From contig JBCCTJ010000004.1 of the NCBI GenBank assembly GCA_039198585.1, positions 1 to 42,288 on the forward strand: a DNA stretch of 42,288 nt, written 5' to 3'. Below are positions 8,336 to 17,942 of this stretch, one piece after another (positions within the stretch are counted from its first letter, which is position 1; each line of letters starts with the position of its first letter). Made by a program: the position numbers and the translations under genes. This DNA comes from JBCCTJ01 sp039198585 (GTDB lineage: Bacteria; Bacteroidota; Bacteroidia; Cytophagales; Amoebophilaceae). The notes below the pieces were generated by a model. It saw nothing but the letters and a program-made list of their open reading frames with translations, did not search any database and was not told where the DNA came from.

Positions 8336-9799
8336 TTAAGTGATAGCATGATTTTTTATGCTGCACATAAGAGTGTGAGCAAAGGCAAGCAAGTTTCGTT
8401 CGTCAAAACGCTTACCAATAATCTGAATACCAATAGGAAGACCTTGCTCATCTATACCATAAGGAATAGAAATAGCAGGTAGACCAGCAGCAGAAGCTAT
8501 AACAGTGTAAAGGTCAGCTAAATAGCTTTCGATAGGTTCTTGAATATCTTTATGAAGCTTAAAAGCAGTGGTAGGTGTCGTAGGTAAAATAATGAAATCA
8601 TGCTTGGATAAGATGCTTTCCAAGCTCTTCTTAATTTTAGCTCTTACCTTTTGTGCTTTTTTGTAGTAAGCATCTTGCCATTCCGCACTGAGTACAGCTG
8701 TCCCCAGCAATATTCTTCTTTTTACTTCGGTACCAAAACCCTGAGTGCGTGTTGCTATTACCATATCTTGATAGTTGGTAGCAGATTGGTCACGATAGCC
8801 ATAGCGGACACCATCATACCGAGCTAAGTTGGCACGCGCTTCTGCAGTAGTCAGTATGTAATAAGTGGGAACGACATAGTCAAGCAGGTCAAAAGTCACT
8901 CCCTCTATGCAGTGACCTTGAGAAGCTAATAGATGAAAAATATCATGGCACCTTTCTCTAATAGCTGGTTGTAACCTTTCGTGGTTGATAGCTTCTGTTA
9001 AATAAGCAACTTGTGCTTTACCTTGCCATGTAAGGTGCTTAGAATAGCTAGGTATTGCACCTTGGTAAGCAGTATTATCTTGCCCATCATAACCTGCGAT
9101 TACTTCAAGTACCTCTGCTATGTCTACTATATTATGGGCCAAGATACCCACCGTATCAAAAGAAGATGCATAAGCTAGCATTCCGTAACGCGAAATGAGC
9201 CCATAGCTAGGTTTAAAACCTACAATACCACAGAATGAAGCAGGTTGACGCACAGACCCGCCTGTGTCAGTTCCAAGAGATACATGACACATACCTGATC
9301 TGACTGCAGCAGCCGATCCCCCTGACGATCCACCTGCTACTCTATCAAGTGAAATGGGGTTACGTACGGGGCCATATATGCTATACTCATTGGCAGAACC
9401 CATACCAAATTCATCACAGTTGTTGCGTCCTATTACAATGCTATCCTCTTGCAAAAGTCTTGCCACACAAGTAGCTGTAATTTGAGATACAAATCCTTCT
9501 AATATCTTACTAGCCCCCTGAATAGGGTGTCCCTTATAACAAAGCAAATCCTTAATACTTACTGTAAGTCCGGGCAGTTTTCCTGTTTTTTTTCTTTTTA
9601 ACTGAGCAATAATTTCTTCTTTTCTTTTTGCTATTTCTTTGTAATAAATTTCTACCAAAGCATTAGTAGCTTTATTATGATCTATTATATTTTTATGGAA
9701 AGATGCCAATACTTCCCGGAGTTGATCGGGAAATTTTTGCAATAAACGATATGTTTTTTGGTAGCTGTGCAAACACTGATGGATAGGATACTGTGACAT
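8336..9799 (-). CDS. gatA: Asp-tRNA(Asn)/Glu-tRNA(Gln) amidotransferase subunit A
   Basis: 487 residues from ATG 9799 (MSQYPIHQCL); a further in-frame ATG at 9826 adds nine residues without homology value. This is an amidase-signature protein that frees ammonia from glutamine for transamidation of misacylated tRNA. The Ser-cisSer-Lys triad is complete: Lys83 in TVSIKDLL, Ser158 in AGGSSGGSAAA, and nucleophile Ser182 in LGTDTGGSVRQPA. FKPSYGLISRYGM and ASSFDTVGIL follow as expected for GatA rather than a generic amidase. gatB and gatC are not in this window. The organism therefore probably makes Gln-tRNA, Asn-tRNA or both indirectly. Confidence 0.95.
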   Translation of the reverse strand: MSQYPIHQCLHSYQKTYRLLQKFPDQLREVLASFHKNIIDHNKATNALVEIYYKEIAKRKEEIIAQLKRKKTGKLPGLTVSIKDLLCYKGHPIQGASKILEGFVSQITATCVARLLQEDSIVIGRNNCDEFGMGSANEYSIYGPVRNPISLDRVAGGSSGGSAAAVRSGMCHVSLGTDTGGSVRQPASFCGIVGFKPSYGLISRYGMLAYASSFDTVGILAHNIVDIAEVLEVIAGYDGQDNTAYQGAIPSYSKHLTWQGKAQVAYLTEAINHERLQPAIRERCHDIFHLLASQGHCIEGVTFDLLDYVVPTYYILTTAEARANLARYDGVRYGYRDQSATNYQDMVIATRTQGFGTEVKRRILLGTAVLSAEWQDAYYKKAQKVRAKIKKSLESILSKHDFIILPTTPTTAFKLHKDIQEPIESYLADLYTVIASAAGLPAISIPYGIDEQGLPIGIQIIGKRFDERNLLAFAHTLMCSIKNHAIT

Positions 9800-10030
9800 G
9801 CTTAATCGGCTGTAATAATAGAGCAATGATACAAAGAAAAGTGAAAAATATCACAGAACATAGATTACTACAAAATCAAAGGAAACATTACTAGTACTTT
9901 GTAACACTACTAAAGGCAAAAAATTATTAGTATGCTATCGCTTTTTTGCTAGGTATTAAGCTAAGCAAGAAAATCAGAATAGGTAAAAGTGCAGTAAGAG
10001 GGAAAGTATCATCAAGATCTATCCTTCGGA

Positions 10031-10510
10031 TTAATTCTCATCCCTATGTCCTCCTAGCATCTTTTTAACTAACATTTCATTGACCATCTCAAATACATCA
10101 CTATATGATCTATCTTCACGAATGATTCTGGCATATGCTTCCCAGCTTACATGCGCCACTACAACTAGAAAAATTACTGCTAGCATAGTACCTAGCACAA
10201 TACCAAAGGCTTTTTTAAAAAAATAGGAAAAAGGAGCTGATGGCCAAATACTGGTAGATTGGGTTACTTTTAATTGAGATTGCAGTTGGCCATTTATAGC
10301 GTCATGATTCTTGACTTGCTCTTGGTTTTTTTGCTCATAAACTATTGGCTGCCTAGTAGAAACGCTAGCAAGATATGGATCTTTTCTTTTATAATAATGC
10401 CTTTTATATCTGAACCTTTCATTCCTTTTTGCAAAACTTACTAGCCCAACCCAAGAGAAGCTAGAGGCAACTAGTAGATAAGTCAAAATTTGCAGTAATT
10501 TTCTTAACAT
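10031..10510 (-). CDS. small membrane protein, paralog of the next gene
   Basis: 159 residues from ATG 10510 (MLRKLLQILTYLLVASSFSW); ATG 10537 is also in frame. Not recognised as a known family. It has an N-terminal signal-like helix ending near Ala28, a basic Tyr-rich stretch (RYKRHYYKRKDPY), a polar middle, and then FFKKAFGIVLGTMLAVIFLVVVAHVSW, a transmembrane helix near residues 95-120. A charged 35-residue tail follows. The helix and the preceding KAFGI-LG motif match the neighbouring gene, so the two arose by duplication. It would have a soluble outer domain between two helices if the first is not cleaved. Confidence 0.7.
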   Translation of the reverse strand: MLRKLLQILTYLLVASSFSWVGLVSFAKRNERFRYKRHYYKRKDPYLASVSTRQPIVYEQKNQEQVKNHDAINGQLQSQLKVTQSTSIWPSAPFSYFFKKAFGIVLGTMLAVIFLVVVAHVSWEAYARIIREDRSYSDVFEMVNEMLVKKMLGGHRDEN

Positions 10511-10613
10511 AAAAAAATAGATGAATGGAAGCCGCACAGAGAAATAAAATCTAACAATGTTCCCCTTCGCGTACTATTAGCTGGGCGCAGTACGTCATTC
10601 TCTTCACCACATG

Positions 10614-11078
10614 TTATTGGGCAAAGTTATTTTCACGAACACGACCTCTATTCATTTGTTCTCTTTCTGCATTTCGTTGTGAGAATTTATCCATAATCGA
10701 ATAAAAAGCACCAACGATTGCAGCGATTATAATAAAAGGTGTTAAAATACCCAAGGTAATACCAAAGGCCTTAAGGAAAGCCTTTAGAGTAGCTTGCATT
10801 AGAGGACTTAAGGGCTTGCTTTTACGAACCATTCGGTTAGGGTAGGGAGCATCGCTTTTTGTATGTTCACCAGCTTGCGCTGCGTTATACCTTTGATATG
10901 GATTCTTGGGTTGACCGATTTGACTATGACTACTAGCCTCTTGAGAAGCAGGTTGTTGCTGCTGATGGCCCTCATAAGGATTTCGTTTTACAGTCGCATA
11001 TGCTGCTTGATTATGTCCCATGAAGCTATGAGAAGATATGAAAAATAAAGATGATATAAAAGCTATTTTTTTAAACAT
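10614..11078 (-). CDS. small exported/membrane protein, paralog of the previous gene
   Basis: 154 residues. It starts with a good signal peptide (MFKKIAFISSLFFISSHSF, likely cleaved near AYA at 27-29). A Gln/Ser/Pro-rich polar stretch follows, containing two similar NPYEGH and NPYQRY units. Then comes LKAFLKAFGITLGILTPFII, beginning a transmembrane helix at about residues 107-131, and a short tail rich in Arg, Asn and Glu. KAFGI-LG and the position of the helix match the gene at 10031-10510. Function unknown. The gap of about 100 bases and the same strand suggest co-transcription of the pair. Confidence 0.75.
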   Translation of the reverse strand: MFKKIAFISSLFFISSHSFMGHNQAAYATVKRNPYEGHQQQQPASQEASSHSQIGQPKNPYQRYNAAQAGEHTKSDAPYPNRMVRKSKPLSPLMQATLKAFLKAFGITLGILTPFIIIAAIVGAFYSIMDKFSQRNAEREQMNRGRVRENNFAQ

Positions 11079-11169
11079 GGTATTAAAGATTAATTTAGCA
11101 CAATTCTACTATTAAAAAGTAATTTATCCAAATTTTACGTACTGAAAGTGAAGTTAATAACCTATGATA

Positions 11170-11193
11170 ATCCTTATTTTTAGCAATAAGGAT
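11170..11193. repeat. perfect 9-bp hairpin in a divergent intergenic region
   Basis: atccttatt and aataaggat, separated by 6 bases, lie between the divergent starts at 11078 and 11274. Since no gene ends here, a terminator is unlikely; an operator or a leader structure is possible. Confidence 0.35.
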
Positions 11194-11273
11194 CAATTAT
11201 CTGGAATACTCTTGAGAAGTAACTAACTTGGTAAGTCGTGGAGAGTTAGTCAATAAGATAGCCAATCAAACCC

Positions 11274-11627
11274 ATGAATATAGAAGAATACAGAATCTAT
11301 TGTTTAAGTAAACCCCATACTAGAGAGTCTTTTCCTTTCGATGAAAATACTCTTGTCTACAAGGTGGCAGGAAAAATGTTTACACTGACTTCTATAGATG
11401 ACTTTAAGCGCATCAATGTAAAATGTGATCCGATTGAGGCTATCAGGCTACGCAGTGAATATGATGGCGTCATCCCTGCTTGGCATATGAATAAAAAGCA
11501 CTGGAATACGATCATTTTGTCTGGATTTACCAATCAGCAAATTTATAAATGGATTGATGATTCTTATGAACTTGTCATTGCCAATCTTTCCATTACAATT
11601 AAAAAGCGCTTATTAGCTCAGCTATAG
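11274..11627 (+). CDS. MmcQ/YjbR family DNA-binding-like protein (DUF419)
   Basis: 117 residues, the full length of this small family. Family landmarks are the opening IEEYRIYCLSKPHTRESFPFDENTLVYKVAGKMF, then KCDPIEAIRLRSEYDGVIPAWHMNKKHWNTI, and the late IDDSYELV. Members have a CyaY-like alpha/beta fold and are annotated as possible DNA-binding proteins; their real role is not established. It stands alone between a divergent membrane-protein pair and a large exported protein. Confidence 0.88.
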   Translation: MNIEEYRIYCLSKPHTRESFPFDENTLVYKVAGKMFTLTSIDDFKRINVKCDPIEAIRLRSEYDGVIPAWHMNKKHWNTIILSGFTNQQIYKWIDDSYELVIANLSITIKKRLLAQL

Positions 11628-11856
11628 TAATGATATCTGCAGGAGTCTAGCTAGAGTAATGAGTAGTTTGTACTCCAGTCATTTCGAGTATTTGTCAATG
11701 AGTTGTTATTGTGTACAAAAAAGATTAATAAAGAAACATCAATGCCGAATAGTGCATATAAATTTTTAACTTTTTATTTTTAATTCTACTTTCATAATGT
11801 ATTACTAAAAATCTATAAGTTACGTTATTGTATTACAACCTAAACCAAAAAAAATA

Positions 11857-13323
11857 ATGAAGACAGCATGGCCAAAAATTGTGAATCAAGTGGTAGTTAT
11901 GACATGCCTCTTTTTTTTGAGCTTAACTACCTCAATAAGCTGTTCGGAGGAAGAATTTAGCCTCAGTATAGCTAGCACACAAACAGATGATCTAGATAGG
12001 GATAATAAAGAAGACATAGATAGCTCTGAAAACGGCGACGATGAAGAAAAGGACGTGGAAGATTACTCTGCTACCCAAGGGGGGCCAGAAAAGGGAATAA
12101 ACATCAATACATCTAGCAAGGCAAAAAAGTGGTTGCTAAGAAAAACAAGATCAGTAGATTATAAAAAAGAAATCGACTGTGGTACCCCTACTCCAAAAGA
12201 AAAGAAAAAAAAAAATAAGTCATGGTTAAAGAAGAGTAAATCCACTGATAATAAGAAGAGTGATGCAACAGTGATATATATTAAGCACACAACGACCAAG
12301 CTAGCACATGCTGATGCTAAGGTATTGGATGATACAAAATTGTCTCCTTTTGTAGGAGACTATTCTCAAAAAATTAAGCCTAATCAGATCAATAATGTCT
12401 GCTCACTAGGCATCACCCGCATGATGGAGCCAGTGCCTAATACAAAGAGTAAAAGCAAGCTGCTCCCTAGTATAGCTGCGATAGTAGGTAAGGATAGTAT
12501 TAAGCCTCAAAAAGAAATGCTATTATTCTTTGTTTTATCCTTCACAAGGAAAGCATTATCAGCGAGACAGAGCGAAGGGGTAGATCAAGGTGGGATGGCC
12601 TTGCCTACTTGGCGACATAGGCATAAAATCCAGCAACGTAATTTAAAGCAATATGTGTTAAGTAGCTTGGGGCTACCAAGCTGTCCAAAACTGCTCAATA
12701 GCATTCATAAACACTATTTTCATGTTGTGCAAGTGACTCCTCATCATCCCCTAGTTGCACTAATTGAGTCAGTAGAAACTTTACGAAAACAGCAACCCGA
12801 TACGACTATTCATGTTGAGCTTGTCTATGGCAATTTTTTATTCTGTCCAAAATGTTCTTTTCTCAGTACGCTGATGAACTATAAAAATTCTAATGCTCCT
12901 CTTCGGATAAGCCAAAAAAGAGGCTGTAATGATACTTCTTTTCCATTATCTTTTCCTACTTTGGTTCAAGAATTTATCGATGTCAAGCTCAAAAACTATA
13001 TTGTCAAGGTAAAGAGTCCATTTCAAGTGACTTTGTATATTGGAAGGCTCTTTCAACCTAAAAAAAATCCAGAAAAAAACCAAAATGAAGTGCTTACCGA
13101 AATAGACTTTGTAAATATGAGAATAGATGAGTTAACGGACAATATCGATGAGTTAACAGGTGATATCAAAAAACATTTGCTAAAAAATAAAGAAAAGAGC
13201 AAAAAGAAAAAAAAGAAACCCAAAAAAGGTAACGGGCAATATGCTAAAAGTGATGAGGTAGCTCTTAGCTTATCAGTACGTGCTGCTGATCAAAAGTCAC
13301 ACCAAATAACTTATAATGTATAA
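11857..13323 (+). CDS. large exported charged protein with a CPKC motif, function unknown
   Basis: 488 residues, not assigned to a family. A signal peptide ends near residue 29 (FFLSLTTSISC; the cysteine could be lipidated, but the lipobox is weak). Then follow an acidic low-complexity stretch (about 34-75) and two similar basic units (KKWLLRKTRSVDYKK and KSWLKKSKSTDNKK). A globular part (about 200-400) has mixed helices and strands and contains CPKC at 330-333. It ends with a coiled-coil-like segment (RIDELTDNIDELTGDI, from about 420) and a poly-Lys tail. His296-His297 lies at the start of a helix, followed by a strand and then CPKC. This resembles the layout of zinc deaminases, but the catalytic Glu is replaced by Pro, so the resemblance may be chance. 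An exported effector-like role is a guess from the architecture. Confidence 0.7.
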   Translation: MKTAWPKIVNQVVVMTCLFFLSLTTSISCSEEEFSLSIASTQTDDLDRDNKEDIDSSENGDDEEKDVEDYSATQGGPEKGININTSSKAKKWLLRKTRSVDYKKEIDCGTPTPKEKKKKNKSWLKKSKSTDNKKSDATVIYIKHTTTKLAHADAKVLDDTKLSPFVGDYSQKIKPNQINNVCSLGITRMMEPVPNTKSKSKLLPSIAAIVGKDSIKPQKEMLLFFVLSFTRKALSARQSEGVDQGGMALPTWRHRHKIQQRNLKQYVLSSLGLPSCPKLLNSIHKHYFHVVQVTPHHPLVALIESVETLRKQQPDTTIHVELVYGNFLFCPKCSFLSTLMNYKNSNAPLRISQKRGCNDTSFPLSFPTLVQEFIDVKLKNYIVKVKSPFQVTLYIGRLFQPKKNPEKNQNEVLTEIDFVNMRIDELTDNIDELTGDIKKHLLKNKEKSKKKKKKPKKGNGQYAKSDEVALSLSVRAADQKSHQITYNV

Positions 13324-13442
13324 AGTGCTGACAAGAAGCTAACCAATCAATAGATTAATGCTTGATTGTATATTCAACAGATGGATTTCATTTTTTCTTA
13401 CAATTTCCTATTTTTGAGTCATTCAATTGATTTTCACTTACT

Positions 13443-15332
13443 GTGCGTATTAGCCCTACAACATTAGCTACTATCAAGTCATGTATAAGCATTGAAGAGG
13501 TAATCCGTGACTTTCTTCCTTTGAAAAAAAAAGGGAATGGTCACACATTGTGGGGGTGCTGTCCTTTTCATCATGAAAAAACCCCTAGTTTTGCGGTACA
13601 AGCTGAAAAAGGGTTTTATAAATGCTTTGGCTGTGGCAAGGCGGGGGATGCTATTCGCTTTTTAGAAGAAAAAGAGGGGCTTTCTTATTTAGAAAGCATG
13701 CGCTACTTGGCAGACAAGTATGGTGTCTCTTGGGACGAAGAAGTAGTTTCAGATCAAGAAAAAAAGCTCTACGATAGTCAGGAAAAGCTCTCTATTTTGC
13801 TACAAATCGTTGTTGCCTATTATCGCGAACAGTTGAATCAGCATCCGCAAGCTAAGCAATATCTAAAAAATAGAGGTATTGGTGATGATCAAGCTGATCT
13901 ATTTCAGCTAGGGTATAGTTTACATAAATGGCGAGCAGTCTATGACTTTGTGCTTGCAAAAGGATATAATGAAGCAGATCTTACGGCAGTGGGCCTTATC
14001 CTACGGAAGGATAGTCAAGTCTATGACCGCTTTCGGGGGCGTCTTATGTTTCCACTTCAAGACGCCTTAGGAAGAGTAGTAGGGTTAGCAGGGAGAGAAC
14101 TAGCTGATTCGTCTTCAGGTCAGGCTAAGTATATTAATTCGCCTGAAACAGTCATCTATCATAAAAGTAGACTCTTATATGGTCTCTTCCAAGCTAAAAA
14201 AAGCATTCGTCAGCAAGATCAAGGCTATTTAGTAGAAGGTTATACAGATGTTTTGGCGTTTCACCGAGCTGGCATCGAAAATGTAGTTGCTTCAGGGGGC
14301 ACTTCTCTAACCCAAGAACAAATTCAGCTTTTTAAGCGATATAGTCAGCACATCGTCCTTGTCTTTGATGGTGACCAAGCGGGCACTCGAGCTGCTTTAC
14401 GTAGTATTAATCTATTTCTCACAGCTGGTATGGAAGTAAAAGTGGTCGTTCTACCTCCTGGTGAAGATCCAGATAGCTTAATCCGTCAAAGGGGAGCCAC
14501 TGTGATGCAAGATTATCTAGCGAAAAATAGTCAAAACTTTTTATCATTTATTGTTCAGCATCTACTGCCTGACCAAAAAAGTGATCCAGCAGCTTTTACA
14601 GCGGCTATGAATCAGGTAGTCCACACACTATCTATGATTAGAGAACCTGCCAAAAGAGGGGTTTACATTCAGCTAGCTAGCCAGCTGACAGGAATGAGTC
14701 CTCTTACATGGGAGGAAGCTGTGCGTGCCATAACTGATCAAGACAAGCCATATGCTAGGCCAGTTAAAGTCAACCAAAACAGAGATCGCCAGCAAGAAGC
14801 AGCGACTACTGCAAACGATGAAAAAAGACTGCTGCACTTGCTTTTTAATTATGGCTCCATACGGCTAGATGATGGGCGTTCTTTAGCTACCTACTTTCTA
14901 GCCGAAACTCAAGATATTACCTTTGAAGTAGCGCAACATGAAGCGCTACTGCAGGCTTATCAGGAAGCATGTGGTGACCAAGATGCTACCGATGGTCAAG
15001 CATTTCTAATGAGTTTGCCTGAAGAACTGACACAGATAGCTATTGATATTATGGCAGAAAAAGAGGAAATTATTCAAGGATGGGAAAGTCAACATCAGGG
15101 CGTTACTAGTAGTTTAACGCATGGGGTTGGTGAGCTAGTGCGTAAGAATATTTTGCGGCGCAAGATGAAAATCGTTAGTGGGTTATTGCATGATCAGTTG
15201 TTGCACATTACACAGGTCAATCAGCAAGAAGATGAGGCATCCCTAGAAGAAGCAGTAGCTACTTATGAGGCACTCAAGGCTTTACAAATTCAAATAGGTA
15301 AACAGCTAGGTAATGTGATTATTGCGCGTTAA
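13443..15332 (+). CDS. dnaG: DNA primase
   Basis: 629 residues; makes RNA primers at the replication fork. A GTG start at 13443 is used because it gives MRISPTTLATIKSCISIEEV, the normal N-terminus. The zinc ribbon is complete: CPFH at 40-43 and CFGC at 61-64, with KTPSF between. The RNA-polymerase core includes YLVEGYTDVLAFHRAG (TOPRIM Glu near 262) and VLVFDGDQAGTRAALR (Asp-x-Asp near 309). The C-terminal third is a helicase-binding-type helical region. The gene is solitary; rpoD and rpsU are not beside it. Confidence 0.96.
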   Translation: MRISPTTLATIKSCISIEEVIRDFLPLKKKGNGHTLWGCCPFHHEKTPSFAVQAEKGFYKCFGCGKAGDAIRFLEEKEGLSYLESMRYLADKYGVSWDEEVVSDQEKKLYDSQEKLSILLQIVVAYYREQLNQHPQAKQYLKNRGIGDDQADLFQLGYSLHKWRAVYDFVLAKGYNEADLTAVGLILRKDSQVYDRFRGRLMFPLQDALGRVVGLAGRELADSSSGQAKYINSPETVIYHKSRLLYGLFQAKKSIRQQDQGYLVEGYTDVLAFHRAGIENVVASGGTSLTQEQIQLFKRYSQHIVLVFDGDQAGTRAALRSINLFLTAGMEVKVVVLPPGEDPDSLIRQRGATVMQDYLAKNSQNFLSFIVQHLLPDQKSDPAAFTAAMNQVVHTLSMIREPAKRGVYIQLASQLTGMSPLTWEEAVRAITDQDKPYARPVKVNQNRDRQQEAATTANDEKRLLHLLFNYGSIRLDDGRSLATYFLAETQDITFEVAQHEALLQAYQEACGDQDATDGQAFLMSLPEELTQIAIDIMAEKEEIIQGWESQHQGVTSSLTHGVGELVRKNILRRKMKIVSGLLHDQLLHITQVNQQEDEASLEEAVATYEALKALQIQIGKQLGNVIIAR

Positions 15333-15354
15333 AGTATTTTTTATTAAGGAAATA

Positions 15355-15584
15355 AGTGTAATCTAAAAACTCTGCCTATAGTTGTAAAATATTGGAAATA
15401 TAACTGAGGAAAGCTTAGTACTTATTTTGCCTATACAGTACCCATTATAAAATTTATTGATACGACCAATCCAATAGACGGATAGCATCGCTAGCACAGC
15501 AATTAACCATTAGATTGGGAGCTAGCATGCCTCTTGAATTTAACTTTTTACATTTGAAACTATAGGCAGAGCTTAGATTACACT
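15355..15584. mobile_element. 230-bp MITE-like element or IS remnant with terminal inverted repeats
   Basis: The left end 15355-15383 (agtgtaatctaa, then ctctgcctatagtt) is repeated inverted at 15558-15584. The two arms match over about 25 of 28 positions with one small length difference. The interior has no open frame of useful size on either strand. No target-site duplication is clear. This form fits a miniature inverted-repeat element or an internally deleted insertion sequence. The rest of 15333-15683 holds only the downstream block of the exported paralog. Confidence 0.6.
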
Positions 15585-15590
15585 GCCAGA

Positions 15591-15683
15591 AAGAATGCAA
15601 GAGCTGCGACAAAATTTGGATCACAAACCTCTCACAGCTTTTATTACTTGTAAACAGACGCTAGGAAATGTATAAATAGTCAG
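15591..15683 (-). repeat. downstream block shared with the paralogous gene (decayed copy)
   Basis: This stretch after the stop of the 739-residue paralog matches 18053-18161 after the stop of the other paralog: ctctcacagctttt, a variant of acagacgctaggaaatgta, and cagttatttc. Here the left stem arm has changed (agctgcgac in place of agctgtgag), so the hairpin is weaker than at 18061-18103. Confidence 0.6.
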
Positions 15684-17903
15684 TTATTTCACTCCTTTAT
15701 GATCTTCGCTTTTTCTTTGATTCTTGCCACTTGCTGCATAGGCTACCCCACTAATAGCTAAGCCAAAAGGCACTACTATATAAGCTACATTAGTAGTCCA
15801 TGGTCTATTATTAGACATATTCTTAGTTTCTTGCTTGACTACGTTTTTGCTCACCGTGACCTTAATATTAGGGTTTTGTTCATTCTCTTCCTCTTCTTCT
15901 CTGGTTTCCGCTTGATTTTCAGTAGGTGATTTTTTTTCTATTTCTTTCGAAAATGACTCTTCCTCGTATGGTTCTTCATCAGATGTTTCTACTTCGTTTT
16001 TATTATCGTAAAGGTCTACATCATTGAAAGCATCATGATTTAACTCAGCAATGTTAACTTCATATTTTTCTTGGCCAAGGGTTTCCTGAATTTTTGTTTT
16101 GTCTTTTAGGATTTCTATTGTTAGTTCAGATACAGAAGACTGGTTAGGGATCTCGATTGAGTATTTAAAGTTGCTTTTGTCTATTTTAGCATTTCTAATG
16201 GTAGCCTCTAGAATAGCAGCTGTAATATATCGTCCTTTCTCATGATCATATATATTCCATGATCTTTGCAAGCCTGCTTTTTTGTTTTTAATATCAGTAG
16301 GTGTGTAATGCCAAACTAGGTATTGAATAAGTGCCTTATGGGCAGCAAAGAACTTAAATATTTTTGTATTATTTTGGTTTGGAACATTGATACTCACGTT
16401 GATGCTATGTATGTAATCTGTTCTATCAGGGTTTGTAGTAATACCAAACACATAGTGTTTGTACTTAACCAGTTGTACCTCTTTAGTGTTGGGATCAGCT
16501 GGTTCACTTCTCAGCTCATCTTCGACTTCATCTGATAGGGCCAATTTATTATTCCCATATTTAATTCCAAATGAATTTGTATTGGCACGCAACCCTGCAT
16601 ACATAGTACCATAACGAACGTGTTTTTCATCTTTTTTAGTTGGCTCTACTATCGTTTGGGCAAGTATTGACCATAGTAGAGAACGTAATGATGGGTACTT
16701 TTTTAGCACTTCACTTGATTCCTTAAGTGCTATGTAAGAGTACTTGGGACGTATGTTATTACTCTTTGTTGTTTCTATAGAAAAGAGATCAAAATCTCTT
16801 GGATCAGTCCCTTTTTTAAATACTAGCCTTTCATTCACTAGATTATCTTCAACTTGAACCATAGCTGTATTAATGTTATTCCTTTGATTAAGATCTTGAA
16901 TATAGGCTAGCGCTTGGCTGTTAGAGTGCTTGTTGCTATTTGTGAAGACTTTTTGTGTCCAAACTAAACCTTTTTTAGTATTCTTGATATCAACAATATA
17001 TTTATACTCTTGATTTTTTTTAGGGTGATTAAGAGTTTTAGCATTTACATCTCTAGCAATAGATGTAAACTCAAAAGCGATTTTTCCTTCCCAAGGAGTT
17101 TTTGAAGCTTTAAATTCTTTTGTATTGATTTGCTTTTTTTCAATCTGTTGCTCTTTTGTCACATAATAACAAACTATAGAGGCTGAGAAAATAGCTCTTA
17201 GTTCATCAGATTGATTTTTGGTATAGCCATAAGTTCGACTGGGGTTATGAGCGGTAGCAGCCTTATTTGGAAAGTTTTTAACAAAGTCTTTTTTGAACGC
17301 ACCACTTGGCATTTTAGCCATAACGATAATCGACATGGGCACATTCTTGCTAACTGTGTAGCGGGCTAAACCTAGACGCGAGGGGTTTCTTTCCTTAAAT
17401 GATTCTTTTACATTGTACTGCAAATAATAAACATTTTCGCGATTGGGAGAATATGAATCAACTTCTTGGTGCATCCTCATCAGTGGGATGCTCAGCTCTG
17501 ATTCCTTTGCAGCTTCTTTGTCTTTTTTGTCAGTAGGGCTACCTTGGATAACACTTATCTGATAAGAATTCCCTTTAGCATCATCACTTGTAATGGTTGT
17601 TTGTACTAAATTTTTAATAGAATTTACTCTTATTTTAGTATTTTCACTGAAAATAACGTATTGATCACCAGAATTAATTTTGTGAAGAACCATAATATCT
17701 CTTGTTGTTTCCCTTTGGTTTCCGAAACCTAGATACCTTTTCTTGCTATTAATATTCATATTTGACTTTCTTAAGAAAAAGAGGTCATATTTCTCAATAT
17801 CAAATTCTTGATCCTTAGCTGCTACCTGTTTGAAACCAAGCATGCACGCTAAAGTGACTAGAAGAAAAGTCACAGGTTTAGTAAAAAGAGCTCGTTTGTT
17901 CAT
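15684..17903 (-). CDS. large exported protein with C-terminal anchor, tandem paralog A
   Basis: 739 residues, family not recognised. The signal peptide is MNKRALFTKPVTFLLVTLAC to about Ala28. A long hydrophilic ectodomain follows, with alternating strands and helices and no motif I can name. Near the end is an acidic Glu/Asp-rich spacer (about 635-675), then a single transmembrane helix (about 705-725) and a basic tail SGKNQRKSEDHKG. Its neighbour at 18162-20417 aligns along the full length, with the same signal, the same spacer position and an almost identical tail, so the pair is a tandem duplication. The tail after the helix faces the cytoplasm if the signal is cleaved, leaving the main part outside. 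A surface or host-interaction role is inferred from architecture only. Confidence 0.8.
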   Translation of the reverse strand: MNKRALFTKPVTFLLVTLACMLGFKQVAAKDQEFDIEKYDLFFLRKSNMNINSKKRYLGFGNQRETTRDIMVLHKINSGDQYVIFSENTKIRVNSIKNLVQTTITSDDAKGNSYQISVIQGSPTDKKDKEAAKESELSIPLMRMHQEVDSYSPNRENVYYLQYNVKESFKERNPSRLGLARYTVSKNVPMSIIVMAKMPSGAFKKDFVKNFPNKAATAHNPSRTYGYTKNQSDELRAIFSASIVCYYVTKEQQIEKKQINTKEFKASKTPWEGKIAFEFTSIARDVNAKTLNHPKKNQEYKYIVDIKNTKKGLVWTQKVFTNSNKHSNSQALAYIQDLNQRNNINTAMVQVEDNLVNERLVFKKGTDPRDFDLFSIETTKSNNIRPKYSYIALKESSEVLKKYPSLRSLLWSILAQTIVEPTKKDEKHVRYGTMYAGLRANTNSFGIKYGNNKLALSDEVEDELRSEPADPNTKEVQLVKYKHYVFGITTNPDRTDYIHSINVSINVPNQNNTKIFKFFAAHKALIQYLVWHYTPTDIKNKKAGLQRSWNIYDHEKGRYITAAILEATIRNAKIDKSNFKYSIEIPNQSSVSELTIEILKDKTKIQETLGQEKYEVNIAELNHDAFNDVDLYDNKNEVETSDEEPYEEESFSKEIEKKSPTENQAETREEEEENEQNPNIKVTVSKNVVKQETKNMSNNRPWTTNVAYIVVPFGLAISGVAYAASGKNQRKSEDHKGVK

Positions 17904-17942
17904 AAGTATTAAGTTTTAAAAAAACTGTTAGATTTTAATTTT

